The notes below the pieces were generated by a model, which did not search any database, was not told where the DNA came from, and worked only from the letters and a program-made list of their open reading frames with translations. Positions 44,949 through 53,806 of a stretch of DNA of 64,000 nucleotides are shown in pieces. Position 1 is the first letter of the stretch, and every line of letters starts with the position of its first letter. A program made the translations under genes and the position numbers. The stretch lies in the NCBI GenBank assembly GCA_937129145.1, contig CAKZMU010000008.1, positions 1 to 64,000 of the forward strand, read 5' to 3'. This DNA comes from an uncultured Lacinutrix sp. (GTDB taxonomy: Bacteria; Bacteroidota; Bacteroidia; Flavobacteriales; Flavobacteriaceae).

Positions 44949-46181
44949 CTACTTCTTCACAGCCGACTTTTTCTTGCTTAAATCCACAGTCACTTGATTT
45001 GCCAATAAATCATCAAACGTTTCATGTTTTCTTATTAAATGTGCTTGGTTGTTGTACCATAATACTTCTGCTGGTCTAAACCTAGAGTTATAATTGCTTG
45101 CCATTGTAAAGCAATACGCACCAGCGTTTTTAAAGGCTAAAACATCACCTTCATTAATTTCGTTAATGCGTCTGTTGTTGGCAAACGTATCTGTTTCGCA
45201 TATATAGCCAACCACCGAGTAAAAACGTTCCCTGCCTTCAGGATTCGAAATATTTATTATTTCGTGTTGTGAGCCATATAGCATAGGTCTAATTAAATGG
45301 TTAAACCCAGAATCTACTTGTGCAAAAACTGTTGAGGTAGTTTGCTTCACCACATTTACTTTTGCTAAAAAGAAACCAGCTTCACTTACTAGAAATTTCC
45401 CTGGTTCAAAGGCGAGTGTTAGTTCTTTTCCGTAGTTTTTGCAAAATTCATTAAAACGAGAAGTTAATTTTTTACCAAGTTCTTCAATATTGGTTTCGAT
45501 ATCGCCTTCTTTGTAAGGGACTTTAAATCCAGAGCCAAAATCAATAAACTCTAAACTTTTAAAGTTTTTAGCAGTTTCAAAGAGTATTTCACTAGCATAT
45601 AAAAACACATCAATATCCAAAATGTCACTTCCAGTATGCATGTGTATGCCGTTAATATGCATATTGGTGTTTTCAACAATTCTTAAAATATGCGGAATTT
45701 GATGAATGGAAATCCCAAACTTAGAGTCTATATGTCCTACAGAAATATTAGTATTTCCACCAGCCATCACATGTGGGTTAATTCTAATGCACACAGGAAT
45801 ATCAGGATGTTTACTACCAAATTGCTCTAAAATGGATAAATTATCAATGTTAATTTGCACACCAAGTTTTGCTACTTCTTCAATTTCTTCCAACGATACA
45901 CCATTAGGCGTAAATATGATATTTTGAGCTTTAAACCCAGCAACCAAACCTAATTGTACCTCTTGAATAGAAACAGTATCTAAACCTGAGCCTAAATTCT
46001 TCAAGAATTTTAAAATAGAAATATTCGACAATGCTTTGGCAGCATAGTTAATCTTCAAGTTTTTTACATTACTAAATGCCGAAGTTAATCGCTTGTATTG
46101 CGATTCTATTTTATGTGCATCGTACACATATACTGGACTTCCAAACTCTTGAGCGATATTAAGTAGTTGCTCTTTTTTCAT
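44949..46181 (-). CDS. lysA: Diaminopimelate decarboxylase
   Basis: 410 residues, fold-type III PLP decarboxylase with alanine-racemase-like barrel. It makes L-lysine from meso-diaminopimelate, the last step of lysine synthesis. The PLP lysine is K49 in NYAAKALSN. 'HMHTGSDI' binds PLP, 'FEPGKFLVSEAG' and 'GYICETDTFANNRRI' (catalytic Cys from the partner subunit) complete the site. The short basic C-terminal tail is unusual but harmless. The gene is single and converges on the hypothetical membrane protein. Confidence 0.94.
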   Translation of the reverse strand: MKKEQLLNIAQEFGSPVYVYDAHKIESQYKRLTSAFSNVKNLKINYAAKALSNISILKFLKNLGSGLDTVSIQEVQLGLVAGFKAQNIIFTPNGVSLEEIEEVAKLGVQINIDNLSILEQFGSKHPDIPVCIRINPHVMAGGNTNISVGHIDSKFGISIHQIPHILRIVENTNMHINGIHMHTGSDILDIDVFLYASEILFETAKNFKSLEFIDFGSGFKVPYKEGDIETNIEELGKKLTSRFNEFCKNYGKELTLAFEPGKFLVSEAGFFLAKVNVVKQTTSTVFAQVDSGFNHLIRPMLYGSQHEIINISNPEGRERFYSVVGYICETDTFANNRRINEINEGDVLAFKNAGAYCFTMASNYNSRFRPAEVLWYNNQAHLIRKHETFDDLLANQVTVDLSKKKSAVKK

Positions 46182-46330
46182 GTGATTACAGTTGTTTATG
46201 CGTCAAATATATTTTATTACTTTCAATAACACATATAATCATTAAAAAATATTAACAATTAAACTATTTGTTAATTATTTAACAATGTAAAAAATTCTTA
46301 TCCACAATCACACCATTACTATTTAAAATA

Positions 46331-46362
46331 TTAGCGTAATTAATAGCTATTATTTACATTTG
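46331..46362 (+). promoter_or_regulatory. Probable sucC promoter
   Basis: TACATTTG (46355-46362) matches the TAnnTTTG consensus and TTAG (46331-46334) stands 20 nt upstream in the place of TTTG. The ATG of sucC lies 25 bp downstream. Confidence 0.5.
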
Positions 46363-46387
46363 CGCATCTTAAATTATTAGGCAAGTT

Positions 46388-47578
46388 ATGAATTTACATG
46401 AATATCAAGGAAAAGAATTATTAAATAGTTTTGGCGTACGTATTCAACGCGGTATTGTTGCACAAAATGCAGATGAGGCAGTGGCAGCAGCTAAGAAATT
46501 AACTGAAGATACTGGAACAGGTTGGCATGTTATTAAAGCACAAGTTCACGCAGGTGGTCGTGGAAAAGGTGGTGGCGTAAAATTGGCTAAAAGTCTTGAT
46601 GATGTTAAAACAATTGCTGGCGACATAATAGGAATGGATTTGGTAACACCACAAACATCTGCAGAAGGTAAGCGTGTTCACCAAGTATTAGTTGCCGAAG
46701 ATGTGTATTATCCTGGAGATTCTGAACCAGAAGAGTATTATATGTCAGTTCTTTTAAATAGAGGAAATGGACGTAATATGATTATGTATTCTACCGAAGG
46801 TGGTATGGATATTGAAACAGTTGCTGAAGAAACACCGCATTTAATTTTTACGGAAGAAATTGACCCAGCTACTGGCATTTTACCATTTCAAGCACGTAAA
46901 GTGGCATTTAATTTAGGTTTGTCTGGAACGGCGTTTAAAGAAATGACACGATTTGTAACATCTTTATATACGGCTTACGTAAAATCTGATTCTTCTTTAT
47001 TTGAAATCAATCCAGTTTTAAAAACAAGTGACGATAAAATTATGGCTGTTGATGCTAAAGTATCTTTAGATGATAATGCTTTATTTAGACATAAAGATTT
47101 GGCCGAATTACGTGACTTACGTGAAGAAAATCCAATTGAAGTTGAAGCAGGAGAACTTGGTTTAAACTATGTTGACCTTGACGGAAACGTGGGTTGTATG
47201 GTAAATGGTGCAGGATTAGCTATGGCAACTATGGATTTAATAAAACAAGCAGGTGGAGAACCAGCTAACTTCCTAGACGTTGGTGGTACTGCTGATGCTG
47301 CTCGTGTAGAAGCTGCTTTTAAAATTATATTAAAAGACCCAGCGGTAAAAGCCATTTTAATAAACATTTTTGGAGGAATCGTCCGTTGTGACCGTGTTGC
47401 CCAAGGTGTTATTGATGCGTACAAAAACATGGGTAACATCGAAGTGCCAATTATTGTAAGACTACAAGGTACCAATGCCGATGTTGCAAAAGAACTTATA
47501 GATAGTTCTGGATTGGATGTACAAAGTGCTGTTGAGTTCCAAGAAGCTGCCGATAAAGTTCAGGCGGTTTTAGCATAA
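46388..47578 (+). CDS. sucC: Succinyl-CoA ligase (ADP-forming) beta subunit
   Basis: 396 residues. It forms ATP or GTP from succinyl-CoA in the TCA cycle together with SucD. Motifs include the start 'MNLHEYQGKELL', the ATP-grasp 'VKAQVHAGGRGKGGGVK', 'FEINPV', 'DAKVSLDDNALFR' and the C-terminal 'NIFGGIVRCDRVAQG' with 'RLQGTNADVAKELI'. No sucD is adjacent: a terminator follows, so the subunits are encoded apart, as happens in Bacteroidota. Confidence 0.95.
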   Translation: MNLHEYQGKELLNSFGVRIQRGIVAQNADEAVAAAKKLTEDTGTGWHVIKAQVHAGGRGKGGGVKLAKSLDDVKTIAGDIIGMDLVTPQTSAEGKRVHQVLVAEDVYYPGDSEPEEYYMSVLLNRGNGRNMIMYSTEGGMDIETVAEETPHLIFTEEIDPATGILPFQARKVAFNLGLSGTAFKEMTRFVTSLYTAYVKSDSSLFEINPVLKTSDDKIMAVDAKVSLDDNALFRHKDLAELRDLREENPIEVEAGELGLNYVDLDGNVGCMVNGAGLAMATMDLIKQAGGEPANFLDVGGTADAARVEAAFKIILKDPAVKAILINIFGGIVRCDRVAQGVIDAYKNMGNIEVPIIVRLQGTNADVAKELIDSSGLDVQSAVEFQEAADKVQAVLA

Positions 47579-47603
47579 CATAACAATTACATAAATTAAA
47601 ATT

Positions 47604-47632
47604 AAGAGTAGTGTAACACGCTACTCTTTTTT
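47604..47632 (+). terminator. Intrinsic terminator after sucC
   Basis: AGAGTAG and CTACTCT form the outer stem, extended by a G:U pair and GT/AC to a 3-base loop, then a T-run. It is 26 bp past the sucC stop and separates it from the next gene. Confidence 0.88.
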
Positions 47633-47790
47633 GTTGCATAATTTTGAAGCAAATTAAATGCAGTATGTTAATTAGTATTAATTATCGTTAAACATAAGTT
47701 AATTGGTAAATAATCCTGTAACATTTGTGTTTAAAGTATAGTCTATAAGACATCAATCAATTTTATTTAATCAATTTAAAACGAACAATT

Positions 47791-48135
47791 ATGAAACAAT
47801 TGAAAACATTACTGTTAGCCGTAACGATTACGTTTAGCAGTGTACTTATGGCAAGTACAAATCCAGTTAACCCAACAGCCGAAACTTCAAAAATTACATT
47901 GAAGATTGAAAGATTCCTTGAGAATCCAAGTTTTGATGTAGACCATGAAATGACGGCTAACGTTACACTTACGTTAAATAAGGATAACGAACTAGTTGTA
48001 TTATCGGTAGACTCTGAAGATGAAAAAATGAAAAGCTTTATCAAGAGTAGATTGAATTACAAAAAAGTATCTGGGTCTTACGATACTTTATCAGACAAAT
48101 TTATTGTACCTGTTAGAGTTAAATCAGAAGAATAA
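47791..48135 (+). CDS. Small hypothetical exported protein
   Basis: 114 residues with a Sec signal (MKQLKTLLLAVTITFSSVLM, cleavage near ASTNP). The mature part, about 90 residues, is mostly beta ('ITLKIERFLENPSFDVDHEM', 'TLTLNKDNELVVLSVDSED'). It looks like a compact periplasmic domain similar in outline to the energy-transducer/TonB C-terminal fold, but I would not name a family. It has its own terminator, and with no gene overlapping it forms a one-gene unit. Confidence 0.82.
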   Translation: MKQLKTLLLAVTITFSSVLMASTNPVNPTAETSKITLKIERFLENPSFDVDHEMTANVTLTLNKDNELVVLSVDSEDEKMKSFIKSRLNYKKVSGSYDTLSDKFIVPVRVKSEE

Positions 48136-48160
48136 GAATCTTCATTTGAATTAGTCTAGA

Positions 48161-48191
48161 AAACTCCTAAGTAACACTTAGGAGTTTTTTT
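48161..48191 (+). terminator. Intrinsic terminator after the small exported protein
   Basis: AAACTCCTAAG and CTTAGGAGTTT form a perfect 11-bp stem with loop TAACA, followed by a T-run. It lies 25 bp past the stop. The remaining gap to 48417 shows no further gene or clear promoter. Confidence 0.92.
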
Positions 48192-48417
48192 ACGTTTTAT
48201 AGTGTTTGTAAATCAACTAAAAACTGCAAAAAAATGAAAAGACTTAACGAACATTAGATTAATTTAGTATATCAATTGAATGAAATTAAATAACTGAAAG
48301 TCAATAATTTATAGTCAAATTTTATTTTAAGTCATAAAAAACACGATAAAAAGACACCTTTTTTTCGATGAGATACATTATATCTACGATTATAAAAGGG
48401 CAATTATACCTAATTTT

Positions 48418-48849
48418 ATGAAATCAATAATTAATTCTCACTCAGCCATGATAAATCGTGTTGAAAAATTAAGTTTGCTCTCAGAAATGATTGCATTCGC
48501 AAGAATTGATAATAGCTTAAAAGAAATAGAATACAATTTTTTATTGGGAGTTGCCAAACAATTGGAAATTACCCAAGAGGATTTTGATTACCTGTTAGAT
48601 AATCCTGTTACACATATTCATTTAAAGTCTCATAGTGAACGCATAGTTCAGTTTCACAGATTGGTGCTCTTAATGAATTTAGATGAAGAAGTTGCCGAGA
48701 AAGACCTCATTAGACTTCATAATTTTGGATTACGAATGGGATTAGGTCACGAAGCCATTAATAGGGTTTTAGATTTAATGGAAAGTTTTCCTCATAAAAT
48801 TATTCCACCAGATTTCTTAATAGACATATTTAAAACTCAGTATAATTAA
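48418..48849 (+). CDS. TerB-like helical protein
   Basis: 143 residues, all helical. 'LSLLSEMIAFARIDNSLKEIE' followed by 'YNFLLGVAKQLEITQEDFDYL' resembles the TerB domain, with the acidic 'ARIDNSLKEIE' in the metal-binding loop position, repeated at 'LMNLDEEVAEKDLIRLHNFG'. TerB-like proteins are cytoplasmic or membrane-associated, and some bind metal; a tellurite role is not implied. An ATG at codon 11 is an alternative start. It converges on uvrB with a 19-bp gap. Confidence 0.75.
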   Translation: MKSIINSHSAMINRVEKLSLLSEMIAFARIDNSLKEIEYNFLLGVAKQLEITQEDFDYLLDNPVTHIHLKSHSERIVQFHRLVLLMNLDEEVAEKDLIRLHNFGLRMGLGHEAINRVLDLMESFPHKIIPPDFLIDIFKTQYN

Positions 48850-48868
48850 ACCGTACGCTATAGAGTAA

Positions 48869-50872
48869 CTATACTTTTAATTGATTCAGCTTGGTTTGAT
48901 AAGTCTTAATTTCATCCCTCACTTTTGCAGCTAGCATAAAGTCTAATTCTTTTGCGGCCTGTTCCATAAGTTTGCGTTTTTCACGAATCTTTTTCTCTAA
49001 CTCAGGTTTTGTTAAGTACTCACTTTCAGGTTCTGCTGCTTTTTGAGCTTCAAGGTCGTAGTAGTAAGTGCTCACAGAGTTTTTTGTAAGAACATTATCC
49101 AAGCTTTTATTTAAAGCTGTTGGTTTAATATTGTTTGCTGTGTTGTACGCAATTTGTTTGTCACGACGATAGTTGGTTTCGTCAATGGTTTTTTGCATAC
49201 TCTTGGTGATTTTATCTGCATACATAATGGCTTTCCCATTAAGGTGTCGTGCTGCTCTACCAACGGTTTGTGTTAACGACCTTGCCGAACGTAGAAATCC
49301 TTCTTTATCTGCATCTAAAATAGCAACTAGTGATACTTCTGGTAAATCCAGTCCTTCACGAAGTAGGTTGACGCCAACTAATACATCAAATATGCCTTTA
49401 CGTAAATCTTGCATAATCTCGACACGCTCCAAAGTATCAACATCACTATGTATGTAACGTACACGTATTTGTATTCTAGCTAGATATTTGGTCAGCTCTT
49501 CAGCCATTCGTTTGGTAAGCGTTGTGACTAGCGTGCGCTCATCTTTTTCAACACGTTGCTGAATTTCTTCAATTAAATCATCAATCTGATTTAAACTTGG
49601 TCTCACTTCTATAATTGGGTCCAATAATCCTGTTGGTCTTATCACTTGCTCCACATACACACCATCGGTTTTTTGCAACTCATAATCCGCAGGTGTAGCA
49701 CTTACATAAATGACTTGATTTTGAAGCGCTTCAAATTCTTCAAACTTTAATGGACGATTATCCATTGCAGCTGGTAATCGAAAACCATATTCTACCAAAT
49801 TTTCTTTTCTACTTCTATCACCACCATACATGGCATGAACTTGCGAAATGGTGACGTGACTCTCATCTACTACCATTAAAAAGTCATCAGGAAAATAATC
49901 TAACAAACAGAAAGGTCTTGAACCAGGGTCTCTACCATCTAAATAACGTGAATAATTCTCGATACCAGAGCAGTAGCCCAACTCACGAATCATTTCTAAA
50001 TCAAATTCGGTACGTTCTTTTAAACGTTTTGCTTCCAGATGTTTTCCAATTTCTTTAAAGTAATCGTATTGTTTTACTAAATCGTCTTGAATGTCTTTTA
50101 TAGCGTTTTGTAACACATCAGGTGATGTTACAAACATATTTGCTGGATAGATGGTGAGTCTATCGTATTTTTCGACGACTTCATTGGTTTGAATATTAAA
50201 AGCTTCAATATCTTCTATTTCATCACCAAAAAAGTGAATCCTGAAAGCGTCATCTGCATAGCTAGGGAAAATATCGACGGTATCACCTTTTATTCTGAAA
50301 TTTCCATGATTAAAATCGGCTTCAGTTCTAGAATATAAACTTTGAACCAATTGATGCAGTAATTTTGTTCGAGAAATCACTTGGTCACGTTCAATGGTAA
50401 TCACATTTTTCTGAAATTCCACAGGGTTCCCAATACCATATAAACACGATACAGATGCGACAACCAATACATCACGCCTCCCAGACAATAGGGAAGAGGT
50501 TGTGCTTAATCGCATTTTTTCTATTTCCTCATTGATAGACAAGTCTTTTTCAATATAGACACCAGATACAGGAATATAGGCTTCAGGTTGGTAATAATCG
50601 TAATACGATACAAAATATTCTACCGCATTATCTGGGAAGAATTGCTTGAACTCAGAATACAGTTGTGCTGCTAATGTTTTGTTATGCGCTAATACTAAAG
50701 TTGGGCGCTGAACTTCCTCTATTACATTGGCAACTGTAAATGTTTTTCCAGACCCTGTTACACCAAGGAGTGTTTGGTATTTTTCGTTTGAAGTAATACC
50801 ATTGGAAAGCTGTTTAATAGCCTCAGGTTGGTCTCCTGTAGGACTAAAATCTGATTCAATTTTAAAGCGCAT
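48869..50872 (-). CDS. uvrB: UvrABC nucleotide excision repair helicase subunit
   Basis: 667 residues, full length. UvrB verifies DNA damage and guides UvrC incision. The Walker A motif is GVTGSGKT (37-44), the beta-hairpin 'YYDYYQPEAYIP', motif II 'VVDESHV', and motifs V-VI 'GVNLLREGLDLPEVSLVAILD' in two parts and 'QTVGRAARHLNGKAIMYAD'. The C-terminal UVR domain, 'LMEQAAKELDFMLAAKVRDEI', contacts UvrC. The gene follows the T9SS protein gene by 18 bp on the same strand. Confidence 0.97.
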   Translation of the reverse strand: MRFKIESDFSPTGDQPEAIKQLSNGITSNEKYQTLLGVTGSGKTFTVANVIEEVQRPTLVLAHNKTLAAQLYSEFKQFFPDNAVEYFVSYYDYYQPEAYIPVSGVYIEKDLSINEEIEKMRLSTTSSLLSGRRDVLVVASVSCLYGIGNPVEFQKNVITIERDQVISRTKLLHQLVQSLYSRTEADFNHGNFRIKGDTVDIFPSYADDAFRIHFFGDEIEDIEAFNIQTNEVVEKYDRLTIYPANMFVTSPDVLQNAIKDIQDDLVKQYDYFKEIGKHLEAKRLKERTEFDLEMIRELGYCSGIENYSRYLDGRDPGSRPFCLLDYFPDDFLMVVDESHVTISQVHAMYGGDRSRKENLVEYGFRLPAAMDNRPLKFEEFEALQNQVIYVSATPADYELQKTDGVYVEQVIRPTGLLDPIIEVRPSLNQIDDLIEEIQQRVEKDERTLVTTLTKRMAEELTKYLARIQIRVRYIHSDVDTLERVEIMQDLRKGIFDVLVGVNLLREGLDLPEVSLVAILDADKEGFLRSARSLTQTVGRAARHLNGKAIMYADKITKSMQKTIDETNYRRDKQIAYNTANNIKPTALNKSLDNVLTKNSVSTYYYDLEAQKAAEPESEYLTKPELEKKIREKRKLMEQAAKELDFMLAAKVRDEIKTYQTKLNQLKV

Positions 50873-50890
50873 ACTACAAATCTAAAGTAA

Positions 50891-53209
50891 TTACCTAACA
50901 AGCGCAAAATGCCCACGATATTCTTTTCCGTTAGGGAGTTTTGCCACAAACCAATAATCGTTTGAAGGAAGTAAAGCTCCATTTAAAGTTCCATCCCAAC
51001 CTATACTATTGTTATCAAATGACGAAATAAGTTTTCCGTAACGGTCAAAAATCGTGACAGACGTTCCTTGGTTAAATTGTGAATTCACGCCATACAATTG
51101 CCAAGTATCGTTAAAACCATCATTATTAGGTGTGAAAAACTTTGGGAATCCTAAGACTGAAACGACTTCTTCTACAATACCACAACCATTTTTATCACGA
51201 ATAAAAACGGTATGAAAACCAGGACTTACATTTGTGAAGACATTACTGTCTTGATAGGTGCCAATGTAGCCTAAAGCATATTCGTAATCGCCTTCGCCAG
51301 AGACTAGAATCGTAATGGTATTATTGTTTGAGGCTTCTTCAATAATAATATCATCTATGGTAGCAATATTTGAAGGTAGTACTGTAATCGTTCTGGAGTT
51401 AGAACAATTGTTTTGGTTGGTGACTGTGACAGTGTATGTACCAACAGAATTTACATCAATCGTTGGTGAAGTCTCTCCTGTGCTCCATACATAGGTGTAA
51501 TTACTGAAAGGTGGAGAATTAATTGCGCCATTATTTAATGTGATGGTTGCAGGATAATTATTTAGACAGTAATCAATACTTTCATCTGGTAATAACTCTG
51601 GAATATCATAAACCACTAAAGGAATTTCGACAATAGCAAAACAATCATTATTAGAAATGACTTCAGCATAAATTGTGTCGTTATAAGGAATTGTATTTTC
51701 GTAATTATTGGTTAAAGGGGTTCCTAAATTAAAAATTGAATTTAAAGAGTCATAAAAAGTAATCACAGCATTTACAGGAACAAGTTGTTCAATTTGTTGT
51801 TGTATTTGTGTAAGATCAAACGAGGCAATGCCATCATTTGTAATATCATCACACATCTCAACTGGTGCTAAAACAATATTAGAGTTTGATGTTTGTAAAG
51901 AAATCTCAGCAATTGTAAAACAGCCATATTGGTTTTCAACTCGAGCATATACTATTTGGTTTGGAATAGAATTACTAAATGTTGAGGGTGTATTTATTGG
52001 GTTGTTATTTTGAGTAGCATCATTCGTGGATACAAAGTAATTAGATACAACCAAAACATTATCATTGTTTGTAAGTGCTGAGGTGACGTAGTTTTCAGTA
52101 AGGTTATAGGTGGTCAATCCATCAGCGTTTGGGTCACATTCTATAATCGAGGTGTTGGAAGAAATAGGATTTGCAGTGTATTCAACAATTATTTCTCCAT
52201 AAGAAATACAGTTATTGGATAAAGTAACTTCTAGATTATAAGTTCCAGCATCAACAATTGTTAATGTCGCATTAGTTTCAGTAAGTAACTCCACACCATC
52301 TTTAAACCATTTATAGGTATTGTTTCCAGGTTGTGTGGCGTCTAAAACGGTTGTTTCATTTTCGCAAAGCGGATTATTTGTCGCAATGAGTCTATCAGGA
52401 CCTAAATTGGTGTTTAACTCAAAACTACCAGCCTCCAGGAATACAGCAGAATCGTAACGGTAATTTTGCTCATCAGCAATGACTAATTTTACGCTGTATG
52501 TTTGATTAGGAATAACATCAGCAGTCGCAGTTAAAATAGCAGTTTGACCATTGAAGTTAATTGGAGCAGTAGTATTGTTCCAACTTCCAAAATACGTTTC
52601 GTTGGTTGCAGGACAACCATTAGGAATATTTGGGTGTACAGTAGTAACTTTTACAGGTTCTCTGGTGTTTGGAACCACCGCTATATTGGTATATTGTTGT
52701 TGATTGATAGGTCTGATTAAAAACCCAAACAAATCAGAATATTGGCACGTATTAGGATTGTTTTCTTGATATTCTTCTGAGGCAAAAAGGTATCTGAAAC
52801 TAATTCTATCAGCTACTGCTGTAAATTCAAATTCTATAACAGTTGCGTTAATGGTATTTTGTTCTTGAAGTTCATATTCTAAATCTGCATCACCAATCCA
52901 GTTAGGTGCATCATCGTCACTTAAAGTGGTATTTGGTCCTTCAACATTTTGCAACCTTCCTGTACTTAATACAATCCCATTTTGAAAAGGAAAGTTAGTT
53001 CCAGTGGCATCGAAATAACCATAACTTTGGTCTGTATTATTAAAATCGCCACCAATAACATTTGTCACTACCACATTTTCAATACAGTTGCTATCAATTA
53101 AAATATCTTCAATAAGTTGTTGTGGTGTATAGGTTGTTGCATCAGTTTGAACGTTTTGCCCAAATGAAATTCTTGAAATTAAAAAAAGCAGAAAGAGTAA
53201 TCTTTTCAT
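50891..53209 (-). CDS. Type IX secreted protein with choice-of-anchor L domain and type B sorting signal (2 repeats)
   Basis: 772 residues from the ATG at 53209; a GTG just before it is less likely. The signal peptide ends near SFG-Q. Residues about 28-265 form the choice-of-anchor L domain ('FPFQNGIVLSTG', 'FEFTAVADRISFRYLFASEE'). An Ig-like segment and two modules of about 88 residues follow, both with C-D-x(n)-DG-F-DLT and a 'YARVEN-GCF' end. The C-terminus, from 'FFTPNNDGFNDTWQ' to 'PNGKEYRGHFALVR', is the gliding-motility-associated type B domain. The protein probably reaches the cell surface by type IX secretion and acts as an adhesin. Confidence 0.92.
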   Translation of the reverse strand: MKRLLFLLFLISRISFGQNVQTDATTYTPQQLIEDILIDSNCIENVVVTNVIGGDFNNTDQSYGYFDATGTNFPFQNGIVLSTGRLQNVEGPNTTLSDDDAPNWIGDADLEYELQEQNTINATVIEFEFTAVADRISFRYLFASEEYQENNPNTCQYSDLFGFLIRPINQQQYTNIAVVPNTREPVKVTTVHPNIPNGCPATNETYFGSWNNTTAPINFNGQTAILTATADVIPNQTYSVKLVIADEQNYRYDSAVFLEAGSFELNTNLGPDRLIATNNPLCENETTVLDATQPGNNTYKWFKDGVELLTETNATLTIVDAGTYNLEVTLSNNCISYGEIIVEYTANPISSNTSIIECDPNADGLTTYNLTENYVTSALTNNDNVLVVSNYFVSTNDATQNNNPINTPSTFSNSIPNQIVYARVENQYGCFTIAEISLQTSNSNIVLAPVEMCDDITNDGIASFDLTQIQQQIEQLVPVNAVITFYDSLNSIFNLGTPLTNNYENTIPYNDTIYAEVISNNDCFAIVEIPLVVYDIPELLPDESIDYCLNNYPATITLNNGAINSPPFSNYTYVWSTGETSPTIDVNSVGTYTVTVTNQNNCSNSRTITVLPSNIATIDDIIIEEASNNNTITILVSGEGDYEYALGYIGTYQDSNVFTNVSPGFHTVFIRDKNGCGIVEEVVSVLGFPKFFTPNNDGFNDTWQLYGVNSQFNQGTSVTIFDRYGKLISSFDNNSIGWDGTLNGALLPSNDYWFVAKLPNGKEYRGHFALVR

Positions 53210-53368
53210 CACTTACAACTAGAAAACAAAGATAATTCAGATTTTAAGTTTGATAACTATTTATGTGTTAAAGATTGGGTTTTATCGGTTTAATGAAAAT
53301 TAAACTTGAATTTAATATTTAATGTTTTAAATTAGAATTATGAAACATCTTACTATATTTTAGAAAAA

Positions 53369-53782
53369 ATGGAGTTAATTATTGTTAGCCTTGTATTGAT
53401 AGTTCTTGCATTAATTTTAGGTAATTTATATGTTAAACAATTAAAATGGTTTGATGCTGATAATGAGAAAGATGTAAGGAGAAAACTATCTAAAGAGATT
53501 TGTAAGTTACTTGAAGGAAAAGGACTTAAAATAAATGAAATAAGAAGGCCATTGATTTCTGAAAAAAAAGAAGCATTTTTTGATACTGTTACTTTACCGT
53601 TATTTCCATCTCCAAGAAGAATATTTTTTTGGACTATAAAATGTGAGAATAATGATTCAAGTGAAATTAAAATTTACGTTAAGGCTTACCAATTTAGTTA
53701 TTTAGAAAAAGTGGATTTGAAATTTTCTTCTAATGATTTTTATAAAAAAGTAGTTGTAAAATTGAATAGCAAATCAAATTAA
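53369..53782 (+). CDS. Hypothetical protein with N-terminal membrane helix
   Basis: 137 residues. One hydrophobic segment (about 2-22, MELIIVSLVLIVLALILGNLY) is followed by a charged domain with mixed helix and strand ('LLEGKGLKINEIRRPLISEK', 'RRIFFWTIKCENNDSSEIKI'). It may be anchored in the inner membrane. No family is recognised. It lies alone between two large T9SS genes, on the opposite strand. Confidence 0.65.
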   Translation: MELIIVSLVLIVLALILGNLYVKQLKWFDADNEKDVRRKLSKEICKLLEGKGLKINEIRRPLISEKKEAFFDTVTLPLFPSPRRIFFWTIKCENNDSSEIKIYVKAYQFSYLEKVDLKFSSNDFYKKVVVKLNSKSN

Positions 53783-53806
53783 TAAATGAAATAGTTTTTT
53801 TGATTT

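Noticed and set aside
48418..48849. TerB-like protein as part of a tellurite or phage-defence operon
   Set aside because: There are no other ter genes; it stands alone beside uvrB.
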